Shown: positions 1 to 9,594 of the stretch, one piece after another
Position numbering within the stretch: position 1 is the stretch's first letter
How the letters are laid out: each line of letters starts with the position of its first letter
NCBI RefSeq assembly: GCF_003315245.1
Contig: NZ_QNRT01000002.1
Span: forward strand, 914,206-978,205
Origin: Arenicella xantha
GTDB taxonomy: Bacteria > Pseudomonadota > Gammaproteobacteria > Arenicellales > Arenicellaceae
DNA length: 64,000 bases
Direction of reading: 5' to 3'
Program-made: the position numbers and the translations under genes
Notes under the pieces: generated by a model
Databases searched by the model: none
What the model was told of the DNA's origin: nothing
The model's input: the letters and a program-made list of their open reading frames with translations, nothing else

Positions 1-228
1 AGTAGTCGGATACTGGAAGTTATCTAAACGGTACATACTCAACTGACTCGATATACTACTGATATCGTTCTTCGCTTTAATAACAAACGCTTTGTGTTGT
101 TGACCGAACAAGTTTGGCACAATCATCGCCGACAATAGCCCAATAATAATAACCACCACCATGATTTCAATCAGCGTAAAACCAGATTGAGCTCGAGCGC
201 CAGTTGCCCCTTGTTTAATTTTCATCAT
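1..228 (-). CDS. gspG: Type II secretion major pseudopilin GspG (3' end outside window)
   Basis: This is the N-terminal 76 residues of a type II secretion pseudopilin; the gene continues past the left edge. A short basic leader ends in G16, followed by FTLIEIMVVVIIIGLLSAMIVPNL, split here as the class 3 signal FTLIE with Glu at mature position 5 and then one hydrophobic helix. PilD-type peptidase cuts such signals after the Gly. GspG polymerises into the periplasmic pseudopilus that pushes substrates through the GspD channel. Two adjacent ATG codons (226-228 and 223-225) follow an AAGGTGAG ribosome site. It lies 34 bases downstream of gspF in a D-E-F-G order typical of the system. Confidence 0.93.
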   Translation of the reverse strand, partial: MMKIKQGATGARAQSGFTLIEIMVVVIIIGLLSAMIVPNLFGQQHKAFVIKAKNDISSISSQLSMYRLDNFQYPTT

Positions 229-262
229 TGTAAGACTCACCTTGCGTGTCACTTTAAATCGT

Positions 263-1489
263 TTAAAAGTTAATCATTTCATTTAACTGAAACATCGGCA
301 TTAGTATCGCCAGAATAATCGTCAGCACCATCGAGCCCATCACCAGGATCATCATCGGCCCGAGTAAACTTACCATCATGGTAATGCGAGTTTGCATCTC
401 ATTTTCGGTGGCAGTGGCTGCTTTTTCCAACATGTGCCCCAAGCGACCACTATTCTCACCACTGGTAACCATGTGCACCAGTAACGGTGGAAAATTACCG
501 CCACGGTCCAACGCCCGCCCAATAGACACACCTTGAGAGACTTCCTCAGTGGCTTTTTGCAAGTCGAGCTGCAATACACGATTGGTCATCACGCCTTCGC
601 TTGCGCGCATGGATGACAAAATCGGCACTCCCGAACCCACCATAATCGACAAGGTTCGCGACATCCGTGCCGAATCGACATTCTGCACCATTTTGCGGAT
701 GCCGGCGGTTTTCAGATATAAACGATGCAGCCACAATCGCGGCTTTTCCTTACGAAACAAGGCCCGTAATCCGAAAATCAACAACACAATGCCAATACCA
801 ACCATAACACCGTAATTCACCATGAATTCTGACAACTTGATTACGATCTTAGTAAGGCCAGGTAATTCTTGATTGGTATCTTCATACACACCAACAATTT
901 TGGGAACCACAACTACAATTAGCACCACCAAAATTGCCGAGCAAACAAAGAATAAAAAGATTGGGTACACAATCGCTTGGGTAACCTTTTGCTGCATCGC
1001 ATGCGTGTCTTCGAGGTAGTCAGCTAAGCGTTCGAGAACGCTGTCCATCGTTCCAGACTGCTCTCCAGCTGAAATTGAAGCGCGATAAATTTCGGGGAAA
1101 CTATTAGGGTAATGCGCGATCGCATCAGACAGCGAATAACCTTCAGTCACCATTGAGCGAATATCACTCATCACTGTTTTAATTTTATTGCCTTCAGACT
1201 GCTTTATCACCGCACTGAGCGTTTCTTCAACCGTCATACCAGATTCTAACAAAGTGGCCATCTGACGAGTCAGTATAGACAGATCATTAACGCTGATTTT
1301 TGTACGTCGCGACGGTTTTCCTTTTTTGTCTGACTTGCTGGCCGCGCTTTCGGAAATCGACTTAACGTCAAGTGGAATCAAACCCTGCGCGCGCAGCTCA
1401 CTTCTAACCTGCTTGGCATGATCGCCCGAGGTTACCCCTTTAACCGTTTTTCCTTTCGCGTTTAACGCTTGGTATTCAAAGGTCGCCAT
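263..1489 (-). CDS. gspF: Type II secretion inner-membrane platform protein GspF
   Basis: GspF is the polytopic platform protein that couples the GspE ATPase to pseudopilus assembly. At 408 residues it has the usual family length. Two T2SSF domains are visible, each a cytoplasmic helical bundle ending in membrane segments (about residues 170-195, 222-242 and 375-400). The start MATFEYQALNAKGK is typical of the family. It follows gspE by 12 bases and precedes gspG by 34, so all are probably one transcript. A PilC of a type IV pilus would look similar, but the flanking gspD, gspE and gspG settle the assignment. Confidence 0.95.
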   Translation of the reverse strand: MATFEYQALNAKGKTVKGVTSGDHAKQVRSELRAQGLIPLDVKSISESAASKSDKKGKPSRRTKISVNDLSILTRQMATLLESGMTVEETLSAVIKQSEGNKIKTVMSDIRSMVTEGYSLSDAIAHYPNSFPEIYRASISAGEQSGTMDSVLERLADYLEDTHAMQQKVTQAIVYPIFLFFVCSAILVVLIVVVVPKIVGVYEDTNQELPGLTKIVIKLSEFMVNYGVMVGIGIVLLIFGLRALFRKEKPRLWLHRLYLKTAGIRKMVQNVDSARMSRTLSIMVGSGVPILSSMRASEGVMTNRVLQLDLQKATEEVSQGVSIGRALDRGGNFPPLLVHMVTSGENSGRLGHMLEKAATATENEMQTRITMMVSLLGPMMILVMGSMVLTIILAILMPMFQLNEMINF

Positions 1490-1501
1490 ACTAATAATCC
1501 G

Positions 1502-3037
1502 CTAGGATTGGGTTACTCGAAAAACTTCATCCACCGTCGTTTCACCTTGGAGGACGCGATCAAAACCGTTATGCATCAAACTCCGAGAGGTTTTCCGTGC
1601 GTGCTTGCTGAGAATATCTTCGGATGCTTGGTCGTGAATCAGACGCCGCATGCCTTCATTCATTTCCACCAACTCGTAAATACCCAAACGTCCACGATAA
1701 CCAATTTGCTCACATTTTGGGCAACCTTGCGGTTTAAATAAAGTTACTCCTTGAGTCGAATCATCAATACCCAATAGCTCACATTCAGCCGAATCCGGTT
1801 CGTGCGGTTGCTTACAATCGGGGCAGAGGCGTCGGACTAAGCGCTGAGCTAAGACTCCAACCAGACTCGAGGCAATCAAAAATGGCTCAACGCCCATATC
1901 AACCAAACGCGTCACCGCACCAACCGCCGTATTCGTGTGCAAAGTCGAAAGCACCAAGTGACCGGTTAAACTAGCCTGCACGGAAATCTCAGCGGTTTCT
2001 AAGTCACGAATCTCACCGACCAGTACGACGTCAGGATCTTGTCGTAAGATCGAACGCAAACCACCAGCAAAGGTGAGGCCGATCTTGGAATTCATTTGGG
2101 TCTGACCGACCCCGTCGAGGTCATATTCAACCGGGTCTTCAACCGTTAATATATTTAAGCGCTTGCGATCTAACCGGTGTAGCCCAGAATAAAGAGTAGT
2201 CGTCTTACCCGAACCGGTTGGCCCAGTGACTAATAAAATTCCATTCGGCTTGCGAATTAGGTCTTCAAAGGTCAGTAAAATGTCCTTTGGCATGCCGAGT
2301 TTTTCAAGGTCTAATCGAGCACTTTGCTTATCCAAAAGCCGCAACACCACACGCTCACCATGTTGTGTCGGCAGGGTTGAAACCCGCACATCCACTGGAT
2401 GTTCGGCTACGCGCAACGACATTCGACCGTCTTGTGGTAACCGCTTTTCGGCGATATCTAGCTTAGACATAACCTTGATTCGCGACACCAGAGCACTATG
2501 CATTTCACGTCTTGGACTCAAGATATCGCGTAACACACCATCGACTCGAAAACGCACTACCGATGATTCTTCAAATGCTTCCAAGTGAATATCCGACGCA
2601 TTCTCTCGAATCGCCTGAGTTAATAGCGCATTAATTAATCGAATAATCGGCGCATCGTCATCGGCTTCAAGCAAATCGGTAGTCTGCGGCATTTCCTCCG
2701 CTAAGCGCTCTAAATCGAGATCATCGCCCATGTCATCCATAAGCTTGGTGGCGCGACTACCACCAGTGTCATAAATCGAGCGCAGTTGCACATCAAACTC
2801 TGACGCAATTACCTTGTTAAGTGTTAAACGCGCATTTAAACGACGTTTCAACTCAGACAACACCGCCAATTTCGGCGTCTGCACGCAGGTAACAAGTGCC
2901 ACACCGTCGTCAGACATATTCACCAAAACGTTATGCTTTTTAGCATACGCATACGGAATTAGGGCGGCACTATTCTCAACTTCTTGCGCTTCTATGTCGC
3001 TCGCTTCGGGGCTCACCGCTGTGTCGTTCATAACCAC
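1502..3037 (-). CDS. gspE: Type II secretion ATPase GspE
   Basis: This is the cytoplasmic hexameric ATPase that drives type II secretion. The 511 residues show an N-terminal GspE domain (to about 120), then the ATPase core: Walker A GPTGSGKT at 272-279, Walker B with VVLVGEIRD near 337-345, and a His box (LSTLHTNT, 363-370). Two CxxC pairs (C405/C408 and C439/C442) form the zinc finger of the GspE/PilB family. The first codon of the open frame is GTG at 3037; an ATG two codons later (3031) is an equally good start. It begins 6 bases after gspD ends. Confidence 0.96.
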   Translation of the reverse strand: MVMNDTAVSPEASDIEAQEVENSAALIPYAYAKKHNVLVNMSDDGVALVTCVQTPKLAVLSELKRRLNARLTLNKVIASEFDVQLRSIYDTGGSRATKLMDDMGDDLDLERLAEEMPQTTDLLEADDDAPIIRLINALLTQAIRENASDIHLEAFEESSVVRFRVDGVLRDILSPRREMHSALVSRIKVMSKLDIAEKRLPQDGRMSLRVAEHPVDVRVSTLPTQHGERVVLRLLDKQSARLDLEKLGMPKDILLTFEDLIRKPNGILLVTGPTGSGKTTTLYSGLHRLDRKRLNILTVEDPVEYDLDGVGQTQMNSKIGLTFAGGLRSILRQDPDVVLVGEIRDLETAEISVQASLTGHLVLSTLHTNTAVGAVTRLVDMGVEPFLIASSLVGVLAQRLVRRLCPDCKQPHEPDSAECELLGIDDSTQGVTLFKPQGCPKCEQIGYRGRLGIYELVEMNEGMRRLIHDQASEDILSKHARKTSRSLMHNGFDRVLQGETTVDEVFRVTQS

Positions 3038-3043
3038 TAACGC

Positions 3044-5353
3044 TTAATCCGATCCATTTATCGGTGCCTCAGACGAAGTGCTCTCTAGCTCGTCTACCAT
3101 CTCATCAATCTTAATTTGTTCGAGCTCCGCGTCACTCGGTTGCGGATCAAAACCGGCATCATTCCCTCTGTATGGAGGATCAACTGGTTTCTTCTTACGA
3201 CCAAAGATAATATTTTTTATTCGCGATTTCAGAGGTTTACGTATTTCACCACTTTGCAAACCTTCTAAGCGACTTTCCGTTGTAATCTGGCCATCACCTA
3301 AAGTGGTTTCATACTTAACCAATACTGGTGGTTCCGCTTCTGGAATCAGCAGATCAGATGAATTCAATCGAGATATTTGACCATCACGACGGACCTCGTC
3401 GTACTTTACCTTGCTGTAACTCGCTAACTCATGCGGCGAACGAATAATGCGAGGCTTTAAAAACACCATCAAGTTACGCTTCTCAACCTTCTTCTCTTTG
3501 CTACGGAACAGCACGCCAAGAATTGGAATATCCCCTAAGAACGGAACTTTGTTAACAGTGTCGACCACGTTTTCAGTAATCAGACCACCTAACACCACCA
3601 CTTGACCGTCGTCCACCTGCACCACGGCTTCGATCGAACGTCGATTAGTAATCAAGTCAGACGAACCGGCTACCGCTTGCGTGACTAAGCTCGATGTTTC
3701 TTGCAACACTTCGAGCTGAATTGTGTCGCCATCATTGATTTGCGGCTTGATCTTGAGTTTGATACCGACATCTTTACGCTCGATTGTTTGAAACCCAGTG
3801 CCAAGCGACGAGTTTTGATTCTCACCTTGGTTGACCGAGCTATTGATACCGCTATTAAACGTGCCGGTAACGAACGGAACTTCTTGACCGATAACGATTT
3901 CCGCCTCTTCATTGTCGAGGGTTAAAATAGTTGGCGTGGAAAGTACATCACTGTTGGAGTCCGAGCGGATCGCGTTCAGCACAATATCTAACTGATACTT
4001 ACTAAAATCGAGTAATGAGTAATTGTAACCAGCAGTACCTAGTGCAAAGTTTTGCCCCGTGGTCGCATTACCAATAGTTTGGCCAGGACGAGCCGGATCA
4101 ATAATACCAATCGGGCTGGTCGACACCGATGAACTCGAGTTGCCATCGCCATCAACGGTCGTGCTGGTGGTCTCTTGCGACCCTAAGTTCCAGTTAATAC
4201 CAAGCTTAGCCTGCTGATCAAGCGAAACTTCGGCAATAATTGTTTCGACGTAGACTTGCGCGCGACGTTTATCCAGCTCAGCCACTACTGACTGAACAGT
4301 CCTCAATTGAGTCCCGGACGCTTTAACGATCAATGAGTTAGACGCTTCATCGGCTTGCACGGTAAATTCGCTGACCGCACCATCCGCTTTAGTTGCTGTG
4401 ACGTCCTTAAGAATAGACGCCAAGTCTTCAGCCTTTGCATGCTTCAAACGAATAACGTTAACATCGCCCTCAATTTCACGCTCGATGTCCAACTGGTCAA
4501 TTAACGCCTGAACTTTAGCGAACTGATCATCTGGCGCGCTAATAATTAATGAGTTGATCGTATCAAATGGCTGAATACTCACTTTAGCCGAGCCTGCGGA
4601 GTCTTTAGGATCAGCGGTGGAAGTAATTAGCTGAGTCAACGTGGTTGCCAAGTTACTGGCTTTAGCATGATTAAGGTTGACTACTCTAATATTTGCTCGC
4701 TTATCTGGAATATCAATGCGATTGATAATCTTCAATACCCGCTGAATGTTAGCGGTAGTATCAGTAATCACCACACTATTAGATGGTACATGCGGCGCAA
4801 AATGGCTCGTCGGCGGAATCAGCGGTCGAATAATCGGCACCAAATCTTGCACGCTGGCGTATTCTAATTGGATTATTTGCGTTATCTGGGCGTCGTTAGT
4901 ATCAGTGGTTGGTGTGAACAGCGTTGGTGTTGGCTGTTGCTTTATAACATTGCTCGGTAAGACTTTGATCACGCTGCCAGAATCGACAGTAGCGAAGTTG
5001 TGAACTTCAAGAATAGACAAAAATACATCGTACAGCTGGTCTGGTCCAAGTGGCGCTCCGGATATGACCGACACCTTACCTTTTACACGCGGATCAACAA
5101 TAAAGTTCTTGCCACTCACCTCGGCCACTGTATTAATCAGCACCCGAATGTCTACGTCTTGTAAATTAAGTCGAACGCCCTGTTCACCTTGCTGTGCAGC
5201 CGGCACTACCGGATCAGTACGTTGCGCAGTGGCAACGCCGCTAGAAAAAGTCACTAATGAACAAACTAGCACCAATGTGGAGCGTAAGGTGACACGGGCG
5301 AGCTGAGGCGTCGCCGTTCGGAACAGCCTAGAAGGGTTTAAAACGGTGCTCAT
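3044..5353 (-). CDS. gspD: Type II secretion outer-membrane secretin GspD
   Basis: GspD forms the gated outer-membrane channel for folded exoproteins. The 769 residues start with a hydrophobic signal (about 22-43, ending near VATAQ), then N0 and three N1-N3 repeats rich in VIRL and NSLIV motifs, a Ser/Thr-rich stretch near 390-430, and the secretin core with VPFLGDIPILGVLFRS late in the chain. A charged C-terminal extension of roughly 100 residues might hold the S-domain or pilotin contact. No gspC lies upstream; the preceding gene is thrC, so GspC must be encoded elsewhere or be dispensable. Confidence 0.95.
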   Translation of the reverse strand: MSTVLNPSRLFRTATPQLARVTLRSTLVLVCSLVTFSSGVATAQRTDPVVPAAQQGEQGVRLNLQDVDIRVLINTVAEVSGKNFIVDPRVKGKVSVISGAPLGPDQLYDVFLSILEVHNFATVDSGSVIKVLPSNVIKQQPTPTLFTPTTDTNDAQITQIIQLEYASVQDLVPIIRPLIPPTSHFAPHVPSNSVVITDTTANIQRVLKIINRIDIPDKRANIRVVNLNHAKASNLATTLTQLITSTADPKDSAGSAKVSIQPFDTINSLIISAPDDQFAKVQALIDQLDIEREIEGDVNVIRLKHAKAEDLASILKDVTATKADGAVSEFTVQADEASNSLIVKASGTQLRTVQSVVAELDKRRAQVYVETIIAEVSLDQQAKLGINWNLGSQETTSTTVDGDGNSSSSVSTSPIGIIDPARPGQTIGNATTGQNFALGTAGYNYSLLDFSKYQLDIVLNAIRSDSNSDVLSTPTILTLDNEEAEIVIGQEVPFVTGTFNSGINSSVNQGENQNSSLGTGFQTIERKDVGIKLKIKPQINDGDTIQLEVLQETSSLVTQAVAGSSDLITNRRSIEAVVQVDDGQVVVLGGLITENVVDTVNKVPFLGDIPILGVLFRSKEKKVEKRNLMVFLKPRIIRSPHELASYSKVKYDEVRRDGQISRLNSSDLLIPEAEPPVLVKYETTLGDGQITTESRLEGLQSGEIRKPLKSRIKNIIFGRKKKPVDPPYRGNDAGFDPQPSDAELEQIKIDEMVDELESTSSEAPINGSD

Positions 5354-5515
5354 GAGTATTTAAATCGCTCTCTGTGATTTTATTTTTATATCCTGTACCG
5401 CCGACAAGTGGCTGCAATGAGAATCTTATTCTTATTTTGTCGACATCATACTCAAAAAGCCGCCGACTGACTACGCCTTAGCCAGCTCCTAACCGCGAGT
5501 TAATAGCATGTTAAT

Positions 5516-5533
5516 GTCAGCCAAGTAGCTGAC
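5516..5533 (-). other. Small hairpin between thrC and gspD
   Basis: GTCAGC and GCTGAC are perfect complementary arms around a 6-base loop, just below the thrC stop. No T-run follows on the minus strand, so it is not a classical intrinsic terminator. It could help separate the amino-acid genes from the secretion genes, or mean nothing. Confidence 0.3.
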
Positions 5534-5541
5534 CTCAAACG

Positions 5542-6954
5542 TTAGTCCAACGCTTGGTTGATGAACTCATGAACACTGGCAATATCATTTTCAAGCACAG
5601 TGTAGCGCTCTTCACGCACAAATAAATCATGCATATGACTAGGTAATGCAGGCTCAACAGCGGTGGTTCCATCAACAGATTGTAGAGCCTGAGTGATAGC
5701 ATCAGGAAACTTTGCCGGATGCGCGGTTGCCAAACACACCATCGGGGTATCATGCTGACGCCGGGTAGCACGTGCCGCGGCAACCCCAATGGCGGTGTGC
5801 GGATCTAAAAGATAACCAGACTCTTCATACACTTGACGAATTATCGCCAAAGTATCGGCATCGTCTAAACGATAGCTCGAAAATAAACTGCGGGCATGAC
5901 TCAATACTTTCTCATCGAGGCGCATCGTGCCACTTTCGAATTCGCTCATCAATCGCTGAATTTCAGCTCCTTGTCGACCGTAGAGATCAAACAAAAGACG
6001 CTCGAAGTTGCTCGAAACCATGATATCCATACTTGGCGACAAAGACTGATGCAAAGCATGCTTGCTATGATCATTGGCAGAGATACACCGATGTAGAATA
6101 TCATTGGCATTGGTCGCAATCACCAACTGCTCAATCGGCAAGCCCATTTGCTTAGCCAGATAACCCGCAAAAATATCACCAAAGTTACCGGTTGGCACCG
6201 CAAATGAAACAGGTCTATGAGGGCCGCCCAACGCCAGAGAGGCATAGAAATAGTAGACTATCTGCGCCATAATTCGCGCCCAATTGATCGAGTTAACCGC
6301 GACCAACTGTCTTCCATCAGGCAAAAATGACTGGTCACGAAAACTGGCCTTTACCATGTTCTGACAGTCATCGAAGTTGCCTTGCAGGGCAATATTAAAA
6401 ACGTTATCGGCGAGCACTGTGGTCATTTGACGGCGCTGCACTTCTGACACGCGTTGATCTGGATGCAAGATGAAAATGTCGATATTGTCGCATCGACGAC
6501 AGCCTTCGATCGCCGCTGAGCCAGTATCTCCGGAGGTCGCACCTAACACCGCCACCTTCTGTTGACGCTTGGCTAGAATAAAATCCAACAAATGACCGAG
6601 AAATTGCAGAGCAAAATCTTTAAACGCTAAGGTCGGCCCCTGGAACAGCTCTAATACCCATTCATTATGATCAGTTTGAACTAACGGCGCTATCGCCGGA
6701 TGGCGAAACCCCTCGTAGGCTTTAGCAATAATGTCGGTTAAATCTGCATCACTAATTTCACCATCAACGAACGGCTGAATAACCTTAAACGCCAGATCTT
6801 GATAAGACAAGCCCGCCCAGCTGGCGATTTCAGTCTGACTAAACGATGGCAGCAATTCGGGCACATACAAGCCACCATCGGAAGCCAAGCCCGCCAAAAC
6901 AACCTCTTCGAATGACAAAGCCGGCGCATCGCCACGTGTGCTAATAAATTTCAT
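5542..6954 (-). CDS. thrC: Threonine synthase
   Basis: This PLP enzyme converts O-phosphohomoserine to threonine, the last step of threonine synthesis. It has 470 residues. The N-terminal MKFISTRGDAPALSFEEVVLAGLASDGGLYVP is the family start, and the PLP lysine is K112 in LAFKDFALQ. The phosphate-binding motif ATSGDTGSAA follows. It starts 6 bases after hom ends, so the two are translated from one message with alaC upstream. The gene product is full length with no missing motif. Confidence 0.96.
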   Translation of the reverse strand: MKFISTRGDAPALSFEEVVLAGLASDGGLYVPELLPSFSQTEIASWAGLSYQDLAFKVIQPFVDGEISDADLTDIIAKAYEGFRHPAIAPLVQTDHNEWVLELFQGPTLAFKDFALQFLGHLLDFILAKRQQKVAVLGATSGDTGSAAIEGCRRCDNIDIFILHPDQRVSEVQRRQMTTVLADNVFNIALQGNFDDCQNMVKASFRDQSFLPDGRQLVAVNSINWARIMAQIVYYFYASLALGGPHRPVSFAVPTGNFGDIFAGYLAKQMGLPIEQLVIATNANDILHRCISANDHSKHALHQSLSPSMDIMVSSNFERLLFDLYGRQGAEIQRLMSEFESGTMRLDEKVLSHARSLFSSYRLDDADTLAIIRQVYEESGYLLDPHTAIGVAAARATRRQHDTPMVCLATAHPAKFPDAITQALQSVDGTTAVEPALPSHMHDLFVREERYTVLENDIASVHEFINQALD

Positions 6955-6960
6955 GATTAA

Positions 6961-8271
6961 CTAATTTAAGTGTTCGACACGAATCTTGATGGCTTTTTTA
7001 CGCACGTCGGCCATTGATTCAATTTGCTTAATAGCCCGGTTTACACGCCCTTCAGTGGTGCGCTGCGTAATGAAAATCACCGAAACGAAATCTTCGTCGA
7101 CTTTGGGCTCTTTCTGCGTAATCGCTTCAATGCTGATGTTTTGATCAGCAAATTGCGCCGACAATTGCGACATCACACCGGCCACATCATTAACCTCAAA
7201 CCGCAAATAAAAGGCACATTCAAATGCATCTTGAGATTTAACTGGTAAATCAATTAACGCATCAGGCTGAAATGCCAAGTGCGGTACTCGATTATGTGGG
7301 TCAGCGGTAATCGTGCGCGCCACATCAACAATATCGGCCACCACCGCTGAGGCGGTAGGTTCCGCGCCAGCACCAGCCCCGTAATGCAGAGTGTTACCGA
7401 CGGCATCACCACGCACCATCACGGCATTCATCACGCCATCTACGTTGGCTATTAATCGTTTAGCGGGAATCAAGGTCGGATGCACACGCATCTCGATTCC
7501 GTCTTTGCTAGCCTTAGCTACACCAAGATGTTTGATGCGATAACCGAGTTGCTCAGCATAATCAACGTCGGTGAGGCTCAAGTCAGTAATACCTTCGGTA
7601 TAGACCTTGTCGAACTGCAAAGGAATACCGAACGCTATGGACGCTAAAATAGTTAATTTGTGTGCTGCATCAATTCCTTCGACATCAAAGGTTGGGTCTG
7701 CTTCGGCATAGCCGAGTGCTTGAGCTTCGGCCAACACATCTTCGAATGGGCGTCCTTTGTCGCGCATTTCGGTCAAAATAAAGTTCCCAGTACCGTTAAT
7801 AATACCAGCCACCAATTCAATACGATTGCCGGCTAAGCCCTCACGAATACTCTTGATAATGCTGATACCGCCCGCTACGGCGGACTCAAAAAGCACTGAG
7901 ACACCTTGCTCTTGCGCTGCGGCAAATATTTCATTGCCGTGTAAAGCGATTAAGGCTTTATTGGCAGTCACCACGTGCTTGCCGTTGTCGATCGCGAGCA
8001 ACATAAGTTCTTTGGCCAATGTTTCACCGCCAATCAGCTCCACAACAATGTCGACATCTGGGTTGTTAACCACTTCAAACGGGTCGGTGGTCAATGTCAG
8101 ACTGCTACAGTCACATAAGCGAGGTCGCGCCAAATCTCGAACTGACGCCATTATCACCTCGATATTACGACCGGCTCGGCGAGAGATTTCATCCGCGTTG
8201 CGTTGAAGCACATTGGCAGTTCCACCGCCGACCGTGCCCAAACCTAATATTCCGACTTTTATCGATTTCAT
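6961..8271 (-). CDS. hom: Homoserine dehydrogenase
   Basis: This enzyme reduces aspartate semialdehyde to homoserine, the branch point to threonine and methionine. Its 436 residues comprise an N-terminal NAD(P)-binding fold (GLGTVGGGTANVL near residue 10), a catalytic domain with GIINGTGNFIL and EADPTFDVEGIDAAHK, and a C-terminal ACT domain (about 345-430) that in relatives senses threonine. It is the stand-alone form, without a fused aspartokinase. It sits 24 bases after alaC and 6 before thrC, an operon order seen in many proteobacteria. Confidence 0.96.
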   Translation of the reverse strand: MKSIKVGILGLGTVGGGTANVLQRNADEISRRAGRNIEVIMASVRDLARPRLCDCSSLTLTTDPFEVVNNPDVDIVVELIGGETLAKELMLLAIDNGKHVVTANKALIALHGNEIFAAAQEQGVSVLFESAVAGGISIIKSIREGLAGNRIELVAGIINGTGNFILTEMRDKGRPFEDVLAEAQALGYAEADPTFDVEGIDAAHKLTILASIAFGIPLQFDKVYTEGITDLSLTDVDYAEQLGYRIKHLGVAKASKDGIEMRVHPTLIPAKRLIANVDGVMNAVMVRGDAVGNTLHYGAGAGAEPTASAVVADIVDVARTITADPHNRVPHLAFQPDALIDLPVKSQDAFECAFYLRFEVNDVAGVMSQLSAQFADQNISIEAITQKEPKVDEDFVSVIFITQRTTEGRVNRAIKQIESMADVRKKAIKIRVEHLN

Positions 8272-8295
8272 AATATGGTTTAACTTCGCGTTAAC

Positions 8296-9498
8296 TTACG
8301 TTTTTACGCGTTCAGGATGTAGTAGTAAAGATTTGATATTGCGGATCGCTTGACGCGTCCGCTGTTCGTTTTCGATTAGCCCGAAACGCACGTAGTCATC
8401 ACCATACTCACCAAAACCAATACCTGGTGATACCGCTACTTTCGCCTCTTTTAAGAGAATTTTGCAGAATTCCATCGAACCAAGCTCAAGAAAACGCTCG
8501 GGGATTTTAGCCCATACAAACATTGTGGCTTTCGGCTTATCGACCGGCCAACCCGCAGCGGTTAGTCCATCACAAAGCACGTCACGTCGGCGCTGATACA
8601 TGTCGCGTATCTCACCAATCCATTGCGTTGCTTCCGGTGCTTCAAGCGCGTAAATAGATGCAATCTGGATCGGCGTAAACATACCGTAATCCAAATACGA
8701 TTTCATTCGTGCCAACGCTGAGATTAAGGTGGGGTTGCCAACCAAAAAACCAACTCGCCAACCTGGCATATTATAGCTTTTGGATAAGCTGAATGATTCC
8801 ACCGCAATATCTTTAGCGCCAGGAACTTGCATAATTGACGGAGCGACATAACCATCAAAAACAATGTCCGCGTAGGCTAAATCTTGAATCACCCAAAATT
8901 GATGCTCGATCGCCATTTCCACGATCCGCTCAAAAAAGTCCAACTCAACACATTGCGCAGTCGGGTTACCTGGAAAATTCAGCACCAGCATTTTAGGTTT
9001 CGGAAACATATTGCGAACAGCCGTTTCCAACTCTTCGAAAAAATCAATTCCCGGCCCTATTGGCACGTGACGGATGTCCGCACCAGCGATAATAAACCCA
9101 TACGGATGTATAGGATACGCGGGATTCGGCACCAATACCGAGTCACCACGATCCATCGTCGCCATAGCTAGATGAGCTAAGCCTTCTTTGGAGCCAATGG
9201 TGACAATTGCTTCGGTTTCTGGATCAATATCGACATCAAAGCGTCGACCATACCAATCACAGATGGCACGTCGTAACCTCGGAATACCACGCGACACAGA
9301 ATATCGATGCGTATCGCCACGTTGAGCAGCCTCACACAGCTTGTCAACGATTGGTTGTGGAGTGGGTTGATCTGGATTACCCATCCCGAAATCAATAATG
9401 TCTTCCCCTCGAGCACGCGCGTCGGCCTTGAGTTCGCCGACGATATTGAACACGTAATGAGGGAGGCGCTTAATGCGCGGAAAATCATCCTTTGCCAT
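8296..9498 (-). CDS. alaC: AlaC-type alanine transaminase (class I aminotransferase)
   Basis: This is a fold-type I PLP aminotransferase of 400 residues. AlaC relatives make alanine from pyruvate and glutamate. The PLP lysine is K240 in [12 protein letters not shown]; the motif NFPGNPTAQ (near 174-182) and the N-terminal [11 protein letters not shown] also match the AlaC group. Its position directly before hom is common in gammaproteobacteria, and it probably heads the alaC-hom-thrC operon. The substrate is inferred from family resemblance; a related transaminase specificity cannot be excluded. Confidence 0.88.
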   Translation of the reverse strand: MAKDDFPRIKRLPHYVFNIVGELKADARARGEDIIDFGMGNPDQPTPQPIVDKLCEAAQRGDTHRYSVSRGIPRLRRAICDWYGRRFDVDIDPETEAIVTIGSKEGLAHLAMATMDRGDSVLVPNPAYPIHPYGFIIAGADIRHVPIGPGIDFFEELETAVRNMFPKPKMLVLNFPGNPTAQCVELDFFERIVEMAIEHQFWVIQDLAYADIVFDGYVAPSIMQVPGAKDIAVESFSLSKSYNMPGWRVGFLVGNPTLISALARMKSYLDYGMFTPIQIASIYALEAPEATQWIGEIRDMYQRRRDVLCDGLTAAGWPVDKPKATMFVWAKIPERFLELGSMEFCKILLKEAKVAVSPGIGFGEYGDDYVRFGLIENEQRTRQAIRNIKSLLLHPERVKT

Positions 9499-9594
9499 GC
9501 TGGACGGAAAGATTGGAGTTAAACGGCTGCTGGTATTGTAGCCAGCCTACGATTTAATGTCGCGGTTAATGTGGTTTAAATTGCCTTAAACTGA

